The notes beneath the pieces were generated by a model. The model did not search any database, was not told where the DNA came from, and worked only from the letters and a program-made list of their open reading frames with translations. Shown piece after piece: positions 20,521 to 30,789 of a stretch of 64,000 nucleotides of DNA. Where the stretch lies: NCBI GenBank assembly GCA_907165275.2, contig OU015672.1, positions 8,797,501-8,861,500 of the forward strand. Reading direction: 5' to 3'. The stretch comes from Zygaena filipendulae. Its lineage: Eukaryota > Arthropoda > Insecta > Lepidoptera > Zygaenidae. Both the position numbers and the translations under genes were made by a program. Numbering within the stretch: position 1 is the first letter of the stretch; every line of letters begins with the position of its first letter.

Positions 20521-21189
20521 CAAAAGTCGACACGGGGGACACGGCTAGCAAATCTATAAAAAATATTTTGGTATTCCGTATCTCAGGTCGAGTACCCCGC
20601 GTGACTTTGTAAATTAACATTACAGAATACCTTAGTTGGTACGGCGTGAGAATATCTCTATTCTGCCTAGGCCCGAGCCACTTGATTGTGTATTCATTGC
20701 GAATCGTGGTTTTGTTTTGAGGGAATTTTTAGTGGAAAAACTTTAGCAAAGGCTTCGCCCGACAAAATAACAGGAAAAAGGTCTAAAATATTATATTCAC
20801 TGAGAAACTGTTACCTATCTTAGGAATATTATGGCACTGCAACTGAAAATGTTTATGATGGGCTTATAAATATTTTTTGAAGCAAAAAGAACACAGGTTG
20901 TTAGTTGATTTCTTGCGTTTCGTAGATTAACCGTTTATCGTAACGATTGTGGTCGAATGATAAAATAGACATGCGGCTAGTGATCTCTTGAGAGTAGGTT
21001 CAAATCTCTGGCACCTTTTTTATTATTTTTTAATCAAGATCAGACCATTTGAAACATAAGCTGAGGCTATAAACAATATATCCCCTATACTTCAGTTGAT
21101 TCCCAAGGAAAGTCAGAAATTCGCGCTAGTTAAACGGCGGGGACCAGTTACTTTGTATGTGTAGTGTTTTTTTCGGAAAAATATCGGAT
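20521..21189. other. Gene-free stretch
   Basis: No repeat of the window and no coding frame recognised. Confidence 0.5.
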
Positions 21190-21690
21190 TAAAAAAAAAA
21201 GGATGGCAACCCTACGTACGATGTCCGATAGCACATTATTATCGTTCATCGTCCACATTTATAATACAAATTAAAAAAAACTTATGTCTAAATAGTCATA
21301 ATCCTGCATAGCTAAGATGCGCGCCACGATATGTTTATCGAACGAAAGATAAAATTGTCGACACGACAAATATTTGTGGGCGTCCAAGCAAAAAAGTGCA
21401 GTAGTGAGGTATTGAGTTAAGACTAGATTCGGTTAAACATTTTTTACCACTGGTAGACAAAACGATATAATATGTTGACGAGAATCGATAAAATGGCTCG
21501 ATAAAATTTTATCATGTTGCGCATCTTAGCTGATAAAATTTTATCGTGTTGCGCATCCTAGCTCCGCTGATAAGTACCGTACCGTACCGTACCGTTTTTC
21601 CGTGTTTCGGTCCATATACAATAATTTTGCGCCCCTTGTACGATGATAAGCTCGCTTCAGGTTGCCAACACTGGACGGGGAAATATAATT
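21190..21690 (-). repeat. Unnamed repeat interrupted by a MITE
   Basis: 21260-21303 and 21625-21680 match, in reverse, two blocks of 41148-41290 (GCAACCTGAAGCGAGCTTAT; AGGATTATGACTATTTAGAC). The GGATGCGC MITE and an (ACCGT)4 run (about 21575-21595) lie between them. Confidence 0.6.
21304..21569 (-). mobile_element. MITE with GGATGCGC ends, copy 2
   Basis: Inverted relative to 3462-3697. One end carries a tandem duplication of about 32 bp: GATAAAATTTTATC..GTTGCGCATC occurs twice in a row (from about 21500 and 21531). Confidence 0.78.
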
Positions 21691-22182
21691 AGGTATGTGG
21701 AAACTTTTAACGAAGTAGTGATCGACTCTCCGCCTCCCAAACTAATCCGCACGGCTATTAACAAGATATCCGATTAGAGTAACCGTTTCACTATTTGTAT
21801 GGGACTTATTCGTACCACAGACTTAGGAAAAAAAAGACATGACTTGATCTTAAAATTATGTGAAATTGGTCAAATGCAGCGATTAAAATTGAATTCAAAA
21901 TGTAGACTTCTGAAAGATTCTTTCATCAATAAAATGTAGTTCTTTGAATATTGATTCAAAAACGATAAGGCCGCCTTTAGTTAAGTTTTAGGGAAACTTA
22001 ATCGTCACTGCCATGTTTGAGTAGGTACCTACTTATTATGATTTTATTTTTACAATTGTGATATATTTGTGAAAATATTTTTATGTGGCTTCAAAAAAAC
22101 TATCATTTCTTTAATTTTATCTCCATTAAAAAGGTTAAAACAAAACGTTTTTACTTTTTGTTGCCCCAATAATAGGGATGTG
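21691..22182. other. Gene-free stretch
   Basis: AT-rich; nothing recognised. Confidence 0.5.
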
Positions 22183-22492
22183 GACTACTTTTGAAAATCA
22201 ATATTCTAATTAGTCCGTCAGTTAGAAAATAAAAAAACAATAGACACGTATTTTTTGCTTTTTTAAATAAATTAAAATATACAGAGATAAAGCGCATTAA
22301 AGTTTAGGGTGAGGGGGTCGTGACGTCACTAACCGCTAAAACCGCCATACAAACAGTCAGAATAGTGACGTCACGCGAAATTTCAACTCAATATATCGCC
22401 GTTATTTTTTGATTACGTAAAAAAAGAAAAAATACGTGTCCAATATTTTTTAATAATCTACAAGACGGACTAAAAAATAAAAATTAGTCCAC
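22183..22492 (-). mobile_element. CRE-MITE copy 5, well preserved
   Basis: Ends GGGATGTGGACTACTTTTGA and (reversed) GCCATGTGGACTAATTTTTA. Two intact TGACGTCA sites at 22321-22328 and 22366-22373, 45 bp apart start to start. No open frame. Confidence 0.9.
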
Positions 22493-22757
22493 ATGGCATT
22501 GTACTTTGAATTTTGGTTTTTTCAGGTTTGATATGGAAGATACACCGTTTGGGGCTTCTGATATGTAGCTGTATACAAGATCGATACTTCGCATTCATAA
22601 TATTATGTATGTACCTACCTACGCTTTGCATGTAAATTAGTGTAATCTAGTCAGGACCCCTTACTTAATAATATTATACATATATCTGTCCTCTTAGCCA
22701 AGATGACATTCTACATTCGTTAACGCATACAACTGAGGAATGGAAAGTTTGTCACAA

Positions 22758-22959
22758 CTAGCTGTTCCCCGCGGTTTCACCCGCGTTAATTTCGGAATCG
22801 CCCGGGAATTCCGGGACAAAAAGTACCCTATCCTTCTCTGTACTCCTGACAATGTGTATGCAAAATTTCATGATGATCGGTTGAGCCGTTAAGTCGTGAA
22901 AGCGTAACAGACGGACACACAGGCAGACAGAAATACTTTCGCATTTATAATATTAGGGA
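22758..22959 (-). mobile_element. Complete Helitron-like element, type B
   Basis: CTAG at 22758, hairpin CCCCGCGGTTTCACCCGCG, minus 5' end TCCCTAATATTATAAATGCG at 22959, A/T flanks. 202 bp; a good type B model. Confidence 0.92.
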
Positions 22960-23742
22960 TATGGTCGCACTAAACTGCACTTTTGAGTAGACGATTATAC
23001 GTGATCAAGTTATATGACGATTCGTCCCTTGGTTTTCTATACGTTAAAGATTATAGAATGCCAACTTGGCTAAGGGGGCTGGTCATAGCTAGTTACTATT
23101 CCGCCCAGGATTAATATTCATACAGCGTTTGCCAATCTCGGGCTAATTTTGAAAAAGTTGCGAAAAAAGTTAATAGCTTGCTTGTCACCGAATTCAAACC
23201 GATCAGTGGTAGCACAAACCAATAATAATAATACGCGTATTTTTGTCTTTTGGATTAAATCGATATTTTGTTATTTTTAGCTTTTTAGTTTTGTGTTTTT
23301 GTTATATGTATATACCAATAGAAGTACCACTTGTAGAAATTATGGTACAGCTTTTCCAGCTTCAGTCTACGCCATTCGATTATAATGTATAACAAAAATC
23401 GAATTGCAATCATAAAGAAAGTTAAGTATTGTAGGTACCTACTAGGCTGCAGAAAACCGGGATACAGCGGGTAATAAAAAATACGTAGAGCAACTCGCAA
23501 AGTTACTCCGAGGGCACTTTCCTCGCCCCGCTTAATGCACTTCGAAAGCGTCGAAGTGCAATTGAATTTTAAATTATATTTTTTATGTTAATAAAGTTCA
23601 CTTTGATACACAAATATATCCACGTGCCTATACTTCGTAATATTTGGTTTTAGTAGTAATAATTAAAAATAAAATTTCGGTACGTCAATACCGTAAAACA
23701 AACAAAGTTTTCTGTATAGACCGAACCAAAATAGTATAGAAA
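22960..23742. other. Gene-free stretch
   Basis: A 71-aa minus-strand frame (23285-23500) is AT-rich and unrecognised. No repeats seen. Confidence 0.5.
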
Positions 23743-23925
23743 TCCTACTAATATTATAAATGTGAAAGTTTGTTAGTCAATCACGGAAAAACGGCTGAAC
23801 GGATTTAAATAAAATTTGGCATGCACGTTGTCGGAGGTACAGAGAAAGACATAGAGTACTTTTTATTCCGGAATTCTCGCGGGAACTTCGAAACTACCGC
23901 GGGTGAAACCGCGGGGCACAGCTAG
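23743..23925 (+). mobile_element. Complete Helitron-like element, type A
   Basis: TCCTACTAATATTATAAATG at 23743, CTAG at 23922-23925, A/T flanks, perfect CCGCGGGTGAAACCGCGG. 183 bp. Confidence 0.93.
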
Positions 23926-24134
23926 TATATTTATAATATTATTTTTTCTATATGTGGAAACTGCTAGGCCTAGGAAATTTTTAAGTTATTTTTATTTTGT
24001 ATTTTTTGTGTACCTACCGTTGGTTTCCCGAAAAATAAATAAATTAGTTTTGTGATTTTAAATATTCTTAGATCACTCAAGTGCTGCTACCACTCCTGAA
24101 TATTGGCTGTCTGGTGGAAACTACTTACACGGCA

Positions 24135-24390
24135 TACATGAGCAAAGAGGTGGTAATGAGGTGCAGACCACTTCCTGGCACCTGCCTATTATCCACTACC
24201 TACTACCACCTCTAAGCTGGCTGGCTGGTAATCACGCGACACAGCGCCGCTGCTCCTCGGCACACATAAGCGAGGGTTGGTACTGCCCCAGGCGGAATAC
24301 ACACGTTCAACAACCACTCCAGAATTCTGACCGCCTGGTAGTCGCGCGACGAATATAGTCAGGTAGTGGAACAATACAAACACTGAGCAG
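24135..24390 (-). repeat. Interspersed repeat, partner of 19005-19168
   Basis: Inverted copy, GC-richer than its surroundings. It contains two related words, GGCTGGTAATCACGCGAC (about 24223) and GCCTGGTAGTCGCGCGAC (about 24332), so it has an internal partial duplication. The overlapping frames (65 aa plus, 64 aa minus) are shadows of this repeat. Confidence 0.5.
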
Positions 24391-25161
24391 CTATGGTTTA
24401 AGTCGGCACTTTCATACTAATCGCTGAAACCTATGAGAGCATTTTGTGCCAACCTTAACCTTGCCATTAGTAAGTCGTGGTCAGAGGGATTTGGTTAGGT
24501 ATTCCAAAGTTGGTAAGGAAGTTATTGCATAGATCCATAGTATTTTTGCGTCAAGGCAGTATCGATGGGCTGAATACTAAAAGGCTCAATGTAAGGCGAC
24601 GAAGCCCTTCCAAAAGGGTCATTTTTTTAATTTACAAGCTAACTTGGGAAAGATAATAAAGCTCGCTTTTATTGTAAGTAATCAGCGTTTTGCGACGCGC
24701 TGGTTTTGGGGTTCCGTTGAGAAAACTCCAAATGCCATTTGCCAGACAAAAACAGTATATTACACTGTAGGTAAATTGACTTATCTCGATTGGAAATTTT
24801 GTCACTTTACAAGCGTCCTCAGAATCAGTAACTTTGCCAGATCAAATTTATTTTCTTCATTTTCCTCTTCTGAAAAATATGGAGAGATATCATGATGTAA
24901 ATGTAATTTTCTAATTTGCTCTACAAGTATGACGCCAGGCAGTTGGGAGAAGTCAATATTTTACTACCCAAGTGCTGTGGGTAAGCCAACGCTCGTGTTC
25001 TCTTATAATTTATTAAGCACTCTAGGATGTAGGCTAAAAATTTGCCTGTCGGCAATGTATTGCTCTCATTATGTTAATAGCTTGTCTTTTATTGAAATTA
25101 TAATAAATTTAGTTTTAGCAACTGCCCGATATTTCCATTTGTATTTTGGTTTTATTTTTTA
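24391..25161. other. Gene-free stretch
   Basis: Frames at 24644-24895 (83 aa) and 24929-25165 (78 aa) are unrecognised and AT-rich. No repeats seen. Confidence 0.45.
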
Positions 25162-25380
25162 CTAGCTGTTCCCCGCGGTTTCACCCGCAGAAATTTCGGA
25201 GTTCCCGAAGGACTTCCAGGATAAAAACTACCGTATGTCCTTTTCTGTACCTCTGACAACGTGTGTACAAAAGTTCATGGTGATCGGTTGCGCCGTTAAG
25301 GCGTGAAAGCGTAATAGACAGATAGCCAGACAGACACACAGACAGACAGAGTTACTTTCGCATTTATAATATTAGTAGGA
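25162..25380 (-). mobile_element. Helitron-like element, type B
   Basis: CTAG 25162-25165. The body includes an expanded (CAGA)n run; minus 5' end TCCTACTAATATTATAAATG at 25380. Confidence 0.9.
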
Positions 25381-25965
25381 ATTGTTAACAGTGTTGTGAA
25401 CTATTTCCAACGAACTTTATATATAAGATAGTCATTTTAAAGATACCTTTAGTTTTCAATAGTCAAAATGTTGTTTGTTTGCTGCGGAACCCTGCTCGAG
25501 TGAATCTATTCGCACTTTACCGTCCTTATAAGGTCTCTGCAATTAAATAAAGTTATCATTCCCTATCTCAGGAAATGTTTTTTGTCTCCGTCCTTTTATA
25601 GCCTCTTAACGTGTCGCTCCTCAGAGCGGACTTAAATTCTTTACCCGACTACGAATGGTTATGATGTGTTTGTGAGTTTTTGGAATAGCAGCTCTAGAAC
25701 TAGAACAATAAACCAGAAAATTTTCTGTACAAAAAGTAAGTTCTTTAGAAACGGTGGAATTAACTTGGTTCATTCATTTTATATTTATTGTTACCAAGTG
25801 TAGATATACTGACTATATTTTTCAAATTGGATGTTTATTTTTTCTTTTAGGGTTCCGCACCCAAAGGGTAAAACGGGACCATAATTACTAAGACGGACAG
25901 ACTCGTTGTCTGTCCGTCTGTCATCGTGATAGTCAGATAGTTGCATAACCGTGATGAAAAAAAAT
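25381..25965. other. Gene-free stretch
   Basis: A short inverted pair AAGACGGACAGACTC / GTCTGTCCGTCTGTC (25892-25922) lies near the Helitron fragment that follows. No gene seen. Confidence 0.45.
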
Positions 25966-26090
25966 AGCTTTTTTCTTTCTCTGTACCCATGACAACGTGT
26001 ATGCGAAATTTCACGATGATCAATTGAATAGTTAAGGCGTGAAAGAGCAACAAACAAACATACTCATATTCGCATTTATAATTATATGGA
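25966..26090 (-). mobile_element. Helitron-like fragment, type B (5' part)
   Basis: CTCTGTACCCATGACAACGT to the 5' end TCCATATAATTATAAATGCG (minus). The 3' hairpin end is lost. Confidence 0.75.
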
Positions 26091-26424
26091 TTTAAATTCT
26101 CGTCATTTGAATTTCGTCAATTTAAAATATTAATATTCTGTCGGAGCTATAATATAAGTATAGCACCTAATCTTTTTTGGAGAGTACATAATATTACTTT
26201 CATGGTAAGATTATTTCACAAAAGTATGTACCTATATTAAGAGCTTTTACGCTTGAGGCATTTCAAAAAACAAATATTTTACTTTGCCAGCGTTTTGCTT
26301 GGTAGACATTTTGCGTTTTAGCTGCCATACGTTTACTACCCATCAGTGGCGAAGGTACCATAGAAGCCGATTCCCACCGGCTTCCCTTCAGACGCAACAT
26401 CTCTCTCTACCGTAATTGAGAACG

Positions 26425-26520
26425 TTGCCACTTGTCAGGGATACAGGGAAGGACTTTTTATACCGGAATTCCCGCGGGAACTCCGAACTTATCGCAGGTG
26501 AAACCGCGGGGAACAGTTAA
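26425..26520 (+). mobile_element. Helitron-like fragment (3' part)
   Basis: TTGTCAGGGATACAGGGAAG, GGAATTCCCGCGGGAACTCC, hairpin, and GTTAATAG in place of GCTAGT. Confidence 0.75.
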
Positions 26521-26756
26521 TAGTTTAATAAGTTGAAATTAAAGTAGATTTCCGGCTTCCCTCTCTCAATATTTCACCCTTCACCACTGCTACCCATAGT
26601 CATCGATACTTTCACAAAACTTCCATGTTAATGCCCAATGCCAAGAAGCAATTCCCTTTGAGGTTCCGACAGGACCATTTCCTGTTTTCAGAGTATGAGA
26701 GATGATAAAGAAATTAATATTGATTAATTCGGAGTCTATATATCAGGAATCAAAAT

Positions 26757-26940
26757 TATTTGTTTATTTATTTATTCTTAATTGCATCAGAAGGTATACA
26801 AATGGCGAACTTAATGCCTTAAGGCATTTTCTACCAGATAACCATTAGGTTGACAGAGACAGAAGATGGGGTGTGCAACCTACCACAAAAATCGGAATAA
26901 AATAATACAAATAAACTAAAACAAAAAACAGAACTTAAAG
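26757..26940 (-). mobile_element. 5'-truncated LINE tail, second copy
   Basis: Matches 19575-19782 (GGCGAACTTAATGCCTTAAG, GGGGTGTGCAACCTACC) with the same tail type, TTTA repeats at the plus-strand left end. More diverged; no clear duplication found. Confidence 0.78.
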
Positions 26941-26992
26941 ATAAATAATATATCACTACATAGTTTAAAACAAAGTCTGCGATTTTTTTGTA

Positions 26993-27097
26993 ATAGATAG
27001 AGTGATTCAAGAGGAAGGTTTGTACATACATATAGTTTATCCAGGAATTCCCGCGGGAACTCCGAAATTACCCCAGGTAACCGTGGGGGACAGCTAG
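26993..27097 (+). mobile_element. Helitron-like element, type E, 5' truncated
   Basis: GATTCAAGAGGAAGGTTTGT, GGAATTCCCGCGGGAACTCC, a collapsed hairpin and CTAG at 27094-27097. Confidence 0.78.
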
Positions 27098-27109
27098 TAT
27101 TTTTACAAA

Positions 27110-27317
27110 TAATCTCTACATAGTATAAAACAAAGTCGCTTCTGCTTGCCTGTCTGTCCCTATGTATGCTTAGATCTTTAAAACTACGCAACGGATTTTC
27201 ATGCGGTTTTCACCAGTAAATAGACTGATTCATGAGGACTGTTTATATCTATATTTTATCTTGGAATTCCCGCGGGAACGCCAAAATTACTGAAGGTGAA
27301 ACCATGGGGGACCGCTA
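27110..27317 (+). mobile_element. Helitron-like element, type E
   Basis: Starts ACATAGTATAAAACAAAGTC; body GGATTTTCATGCGGTTTTCA; ends GGGGGACCGCTAG at 27317. Same orientation as the preceding copy, 12 bp away. Confidence 0.82.
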
Positions 27318-28039
27318 GTGTATTTTAATTAAGTAATATAATAATTATAATTAATTATCTTAAGCTGAATAAACTAAACAGGTTAGTTATCCAACTCTTA
27401 TAGAACCTAAAGGGTATAAATGAGTATAATTATAATCGCGCTCCGTACGAGTATACGTACATATATCCGGTTGCCATGGCAACCCGGGCCAATATTATTA
27501 GAAGACACAGGCACCTCTCGGTTCATCAATACTGACTGATTTCACAACGACAGGTAAATCATAAACAACGCTTATCACTTCCATGTATCATATTCAAAAG
27601 CTTTTAAAAATTCGATGTGCATTTAGCATCTTCTTGTAGTCAATACTCACAAATTTTTTTTTAGAATTCAATTGTTTTTCATATAATTATACGAAACGAC
27701 TCCACAACAACTAAGTAGGTATAATAATTATATTATACTTTTTATTATTATAAATTAAGACACATTTACGCTACGACACTAAAGCTATTATTCTACGGGT
27801 CTTTGTATAATTTAATAAATTAACAATCGTCCATAATTCGTTTTTTATCAAAAAATAAAAGTTCTATTTTTTGGTTTTATTCCGTTTCTATAAAAAATAT
27901 TTTCTACAAAAAACACTATTCCGAAATCTACAATATTTTATTAAAACGTTCTTTTTTTAATTTTTTAATTTTTTTATCAATATATAATTTTTGGTCGCAC
28001 TGTTTCGAATCATAGAATTTTCATTAGAATTCGGAAGTT
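27318..28039. other. Start of a repeat-poor stretch (27.3-29.5 kb)
   Basis: No Helitron or CRE-MITE words occur from here to 29490, apart from one SINE. The left part is AT-rich; the promoter-like motifs at 27469-27553 are listed separately. Confidence 0.55.
27469..27553 (+). promoter_or_regulatory. X-box + CCAAT promoter with possible 5' UTR exon
   Basis: GGTTGCCATGGCAACC (27469-27484) is a perfect palindromic RFX X-box and CCAAT follows at 27489-27493. About 60 bp further on is a strong 5' splice site, GACAG|GTAAAT, with GT at 27554. The intervening sequence has no ATG, so it would be a non-coding first exon. RFX X-boxes are known in ciliary gene promoters; that this one is active is inference. 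Confidence 0.35.
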
Positions 28040-28209
28040 CGTGAAAGAAATTTGGCGAGCGAGCGTCAGCGGGCGCGGGAAGCGACAGAGCGAGCAGCGG
28101 CGAGAGAGCGGAGCGAAGCGAGTCCGGACGCGCCGCCCGCCCACCGGGCACTGCCGCCGCCCGCCGCAACTGATAGCGCCCGAGCGACCGCCGGACTCGT
28201 CAGTCGTGA
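28040..28209 (+). promoter_or_regulatory. CpG-rich patch, possible promoter or 5' UTR exon
   Basis: A very CpG-dense block (GCGAGCGAGCGTCAGCGGGC onward) between AT-rich flanks. Overlapping frames on both strands are Arg/Ala-rich, typical of GC-rich non-coding sequence. GTC|GTGAGT near 28206 could be a 5' splice site and TCAGT at 28200 an initiator. No protein motif is visible. Confidence 0.35.
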
Positions 28210-28359
28210 GTCGTCACACCAGCCAGGAATAAGGCCCGAGACACACCTGCTATCGAATCGAGAAAGTAGCTTGGATGACCATAAAAAGACATTGTATGTG
28301 CCAGTAACTTTGTGCACTTAAGATACTTAGGCTGCGTCCAGAAACTGCACACTCCCTAT

Positions 28360-28389
28360 GACCTTATGGAAATTGGTTTCCATAAGGTC
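28360..28389. repeat. Perfect 13-bp inverted repeat
   Basis: GACCTTATGGAAA (28360-28372), TTGG, TTTCCATAAGGTC (28377-28389). It could form a hairpin or be a protein-binding dyad. The surrounding 28390-28774 holds no recognised gene; a 17-codon frame starts at ATGGCGGTT near 28672. Confidence 0.7.
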
Positions 28390-28774
28390 CCGAGTCTTCA
28401 CCGAATTCCAGTACTGTTTCGCCGGGTGCCTTAGTGGCAGATCGTGTACCGCTGCATCTTTTCGAACGGCTCACTCGAGGCTCAAAGGCTAGTGAGCCCG
28501 TGTGCAGTTGTGCACACGAATGCTGTTTCGGAACGCAGTTATTTATACGTATTTGTAGCTCTTAAAATTTCTGCTCAAGATTTAGAAGTTGAACTAAAGC
28601 TATAAGCAAAATTGTATGGTAGATCCGCTCCTTGACACGTGATTTTCCTCGCATGCTCAGGGTACACAAAATGGCGGTTAGCCGGCAGCAGCTTTCATCT
28701 AGCATTTTTTTTTTCTCTTAAATTTTTATTTTTTTATTTTTACTTTACGTCACAGAATACATATCTACTTTCCA

Positions 28775-28995
28775 GATTATAGATTCCACACTAAGCTCTA
28801 AGCTATGTCGGGAAACCAAGAAAACGTGGTATATACTACATATTATTACATATTATATATTATGGTATAGATATATAAACACGCCCAGACTGGAGGTGAA
28901 ACCTTGTGTTCATCACATTAAGTCCACCCCTACCAGAAATGGAAACCCGAAACCCTTGATATTGTGACCTGCTGCGTTAATCAAGTCCAATTCTT
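28775..28995 (-). mobile_element. SINE family B
   Basis: Reverse complement: GATTAACGCAGCAGGTCACA head, a CATTTCTGGTAGGGGTGGAC stretch, GATGAACACAAGGTTTCACC, and the CTTAGAGCTTAGTGTGGAAT block, with a local TATA-rich expansion (28830-28880). Confidence 0.65.
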
Positions 28996-29046
28996 ATGTC
29001 TTGTGTATTCTCAGCTTAAGCGTGTAAACAGTAGAGTACTGTGTCC

Positions 29047-29060
29047 GTTGCCATGGTTAC
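29047..29060. promoter_or_regulatory. RFX X-box consensus match
   Basis: GTTGCCATGGTTAC fits the X-box consensus at every position. It is 1.6 kb from the palindromic X-box at 27469, in the same repeat-poor stretch. Confidence 0.4.
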
Positions 29061-29489
29061 CTCCTGGCCTCGGGCTGGATCCAGCTCAGCCGTGCTTCGG
29101 AAGTCGAGTCCAGTAACTGCAACACTCGAGACACATCTGCCATCCGAAGAATAGATAATAACCGTCAAACACCCGGATGGTTGTAGATAATAAATCTTAT
29201 TTATAGATATCTTTATTTTTTATTAGCATAATAGACAACGTGTTTGTTTGCTCTGGATTTATGAATATTTTTGGTATTTTTAGCCAATGATGCTATGTAT
29301 TTTGATCACGTACAAATATGTATGATGAGTAAAAAGACGGCGATATTGTGTTACATGTTTTCTGTGAAGTCGAAAATCACTTTATCATCAACTATAAACT
29401 GTACATGATGTCTATGGTATAGAATCTAAACAACGTATGGAAACTAAACAACAAATGATAAAACTAGAGGAGTATCTGTATATGGAATA
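29061..29489. other. Gene-free stretch
   Basis: 29062-29110 is GC-rich (CTCGGGCTGGATCCAGCTC), then AT-rich. 29120-29150 weakly resembles 28221-28250 (CGAGACACA.CTGC.ATC). No gene recognised. Confidence 0.45.
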
Positions 29490-29580
29490 CTAGTCGATCC
29501 CTCATGGTTTCCCGTTCCGGTGTTCCCGTGGGAATTCCGGGATAAAAATTACTCCATGTCATCAGAAACACTGTATATAA
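29490..29580 (-). mobile_element. Helitron-like fragment (3' part)
   Basis: CTAG 29490-29493, TCGATCCCTCATGGTTTCCC, GTTCCCGTGGGAATTCCGGG. The 5' half is missing. Confidence 0.7.
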
Positions 29581-29760
29581 CTGAAGGACGTATGATACCG
29601 GGCTAAGATAAGGGTTAATGCTTCATGCGGCTGAAATCGCTGGCAACAGCCAGAGATACACTAGATGACTCTAAGATAACAAGTAATAAATTACGATGCA
29701 AAAAGGGTCCGGACATTCGAGATCCGGACTCGTCCGGGATATATCCGTGGTATTATTCAC

Positions 29761-29834
29761 CTCCCGCACTGTCTGTGCACGTTGACAGATGTAGGAAGCG
29801 GTCGCTCCGCGGCGCTGTCACCAGCGGCGGCCAT
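29761..29834 (-). CDS. Possible short first coding exon, unrecognised
   Basis: Minus strand: ATG at 29834 in the context AAAGATGGCCGCC, open for 24 codons plus two bases to GGAG|GTGAAT (exon end 29761). The peptide begins MAAAGDSAAERPLPTSVNVH. GC-rich codons and a good splice site support an exon, but AAGATGGCCGCC is also a common promoter motif (YY1-like), so a 5' UTR or chance is equally possible. The antisense 77-aa frame at 29625-29858 is probably a shadow. Confidence 0.2.
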
Positions 29835-30091
29835 CTTTGCATTAGGAAGGCGGCATGATTCATTGCGCTGCATTTGTGAGCGCCTGTCCAACCGGTATAG
29901 TATTCTTTTTATTTGAAGAAACTAACAGTTTTTCCAAAGTAACTTCAGCAAAAAGATGGTTGTTATTGTTATAATGGGCGAGGTGTCTTCGACTAGCGCA
30001 ATCTGGGTACAAAGTGTTATCTTAACGAGGAATATTACATTCAAGCCCTTGACATCTCACGCTTGGGATCTCTACACTAATATTATAATTT

Positions 30092-30358
30092 CTAGTAGCT
30101 TTTCCCCGCGGATTCACCCGCGTTAATTTCGGAGTTCACGTGGAATTTCCGATATAAAAGTAGCCTATGTCCTGCTCCATACCTTTGACAATGTGTATGC
30201 AAAATTTTATGATGATCGGCTTAGTAGTTAAGCCGTAAAAGCTAACAAACAAACAATTAGATGTCCAATGTCCTGTTTCAGACTGTAATCTATCTCTATG
30301 CCAAATGCCATCCAATTCCGTTCTGCCGTTCTGGCCATCCATCCAAACTTTCACTTTT
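30092..30358 (-). mobile_element. Helitron-like elements, type B plus a type A scrap
   Basis: CTAG 30092-30095, hairpin GCGGATTCACCCGCG, type B body to about 30262. Then 30298-30358 is the 5' part of a type A copy (GCCAAATGCCATCCAATTCC). Confidence 0.78.
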
Positions 30359-30538
30359 ATAAACCCAAAGTGAGATTGTTTGTTAGCTTTTACGGCTTAA
30401 CTAATGAACCGATCATCATGAAATTTGGCATGCACGTTGTCAGGGGTACAGAGAAGGACATAGGGTACTTTTTATCCCGAGTTTCCCGCGGGAACTCCGA
30501 AATTAGGTACCGCGGGTGAAACCGCGGGGCACAGCTAG
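30355..30538 (+). mobile_element. Helitron-like element, type B
   Basis: Opposite orientation to its neighbour. Ends with the perfect hairpin ACCGCGGGTGAAACCGCGGG and CTAG at 30535-30538. The true 5' terminus is lost where the two copies meet. Confidence 0.85.
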
Positions 30539-30789
30539 TACTTAATAAAATTTTGTCTTTTTGCCGATCCCGATCCCGTTAAAATGGCGCACCGATCAAA
30601 CATGACAGTATGACTTACTAAATACACAGTATTGTATCTCTAGATATGACGTGACATGGCGCGTGACGTCACATCAATTAGCGCCGATGACTCGCTGTCT
30701 CCAGGCTGCGTCGCGCTGACACCGCAACTTGATCCGACATGAGGCGCAAGAAAAAGTGCTGCTTCAATATCGGCTAACTTTATTAATTA

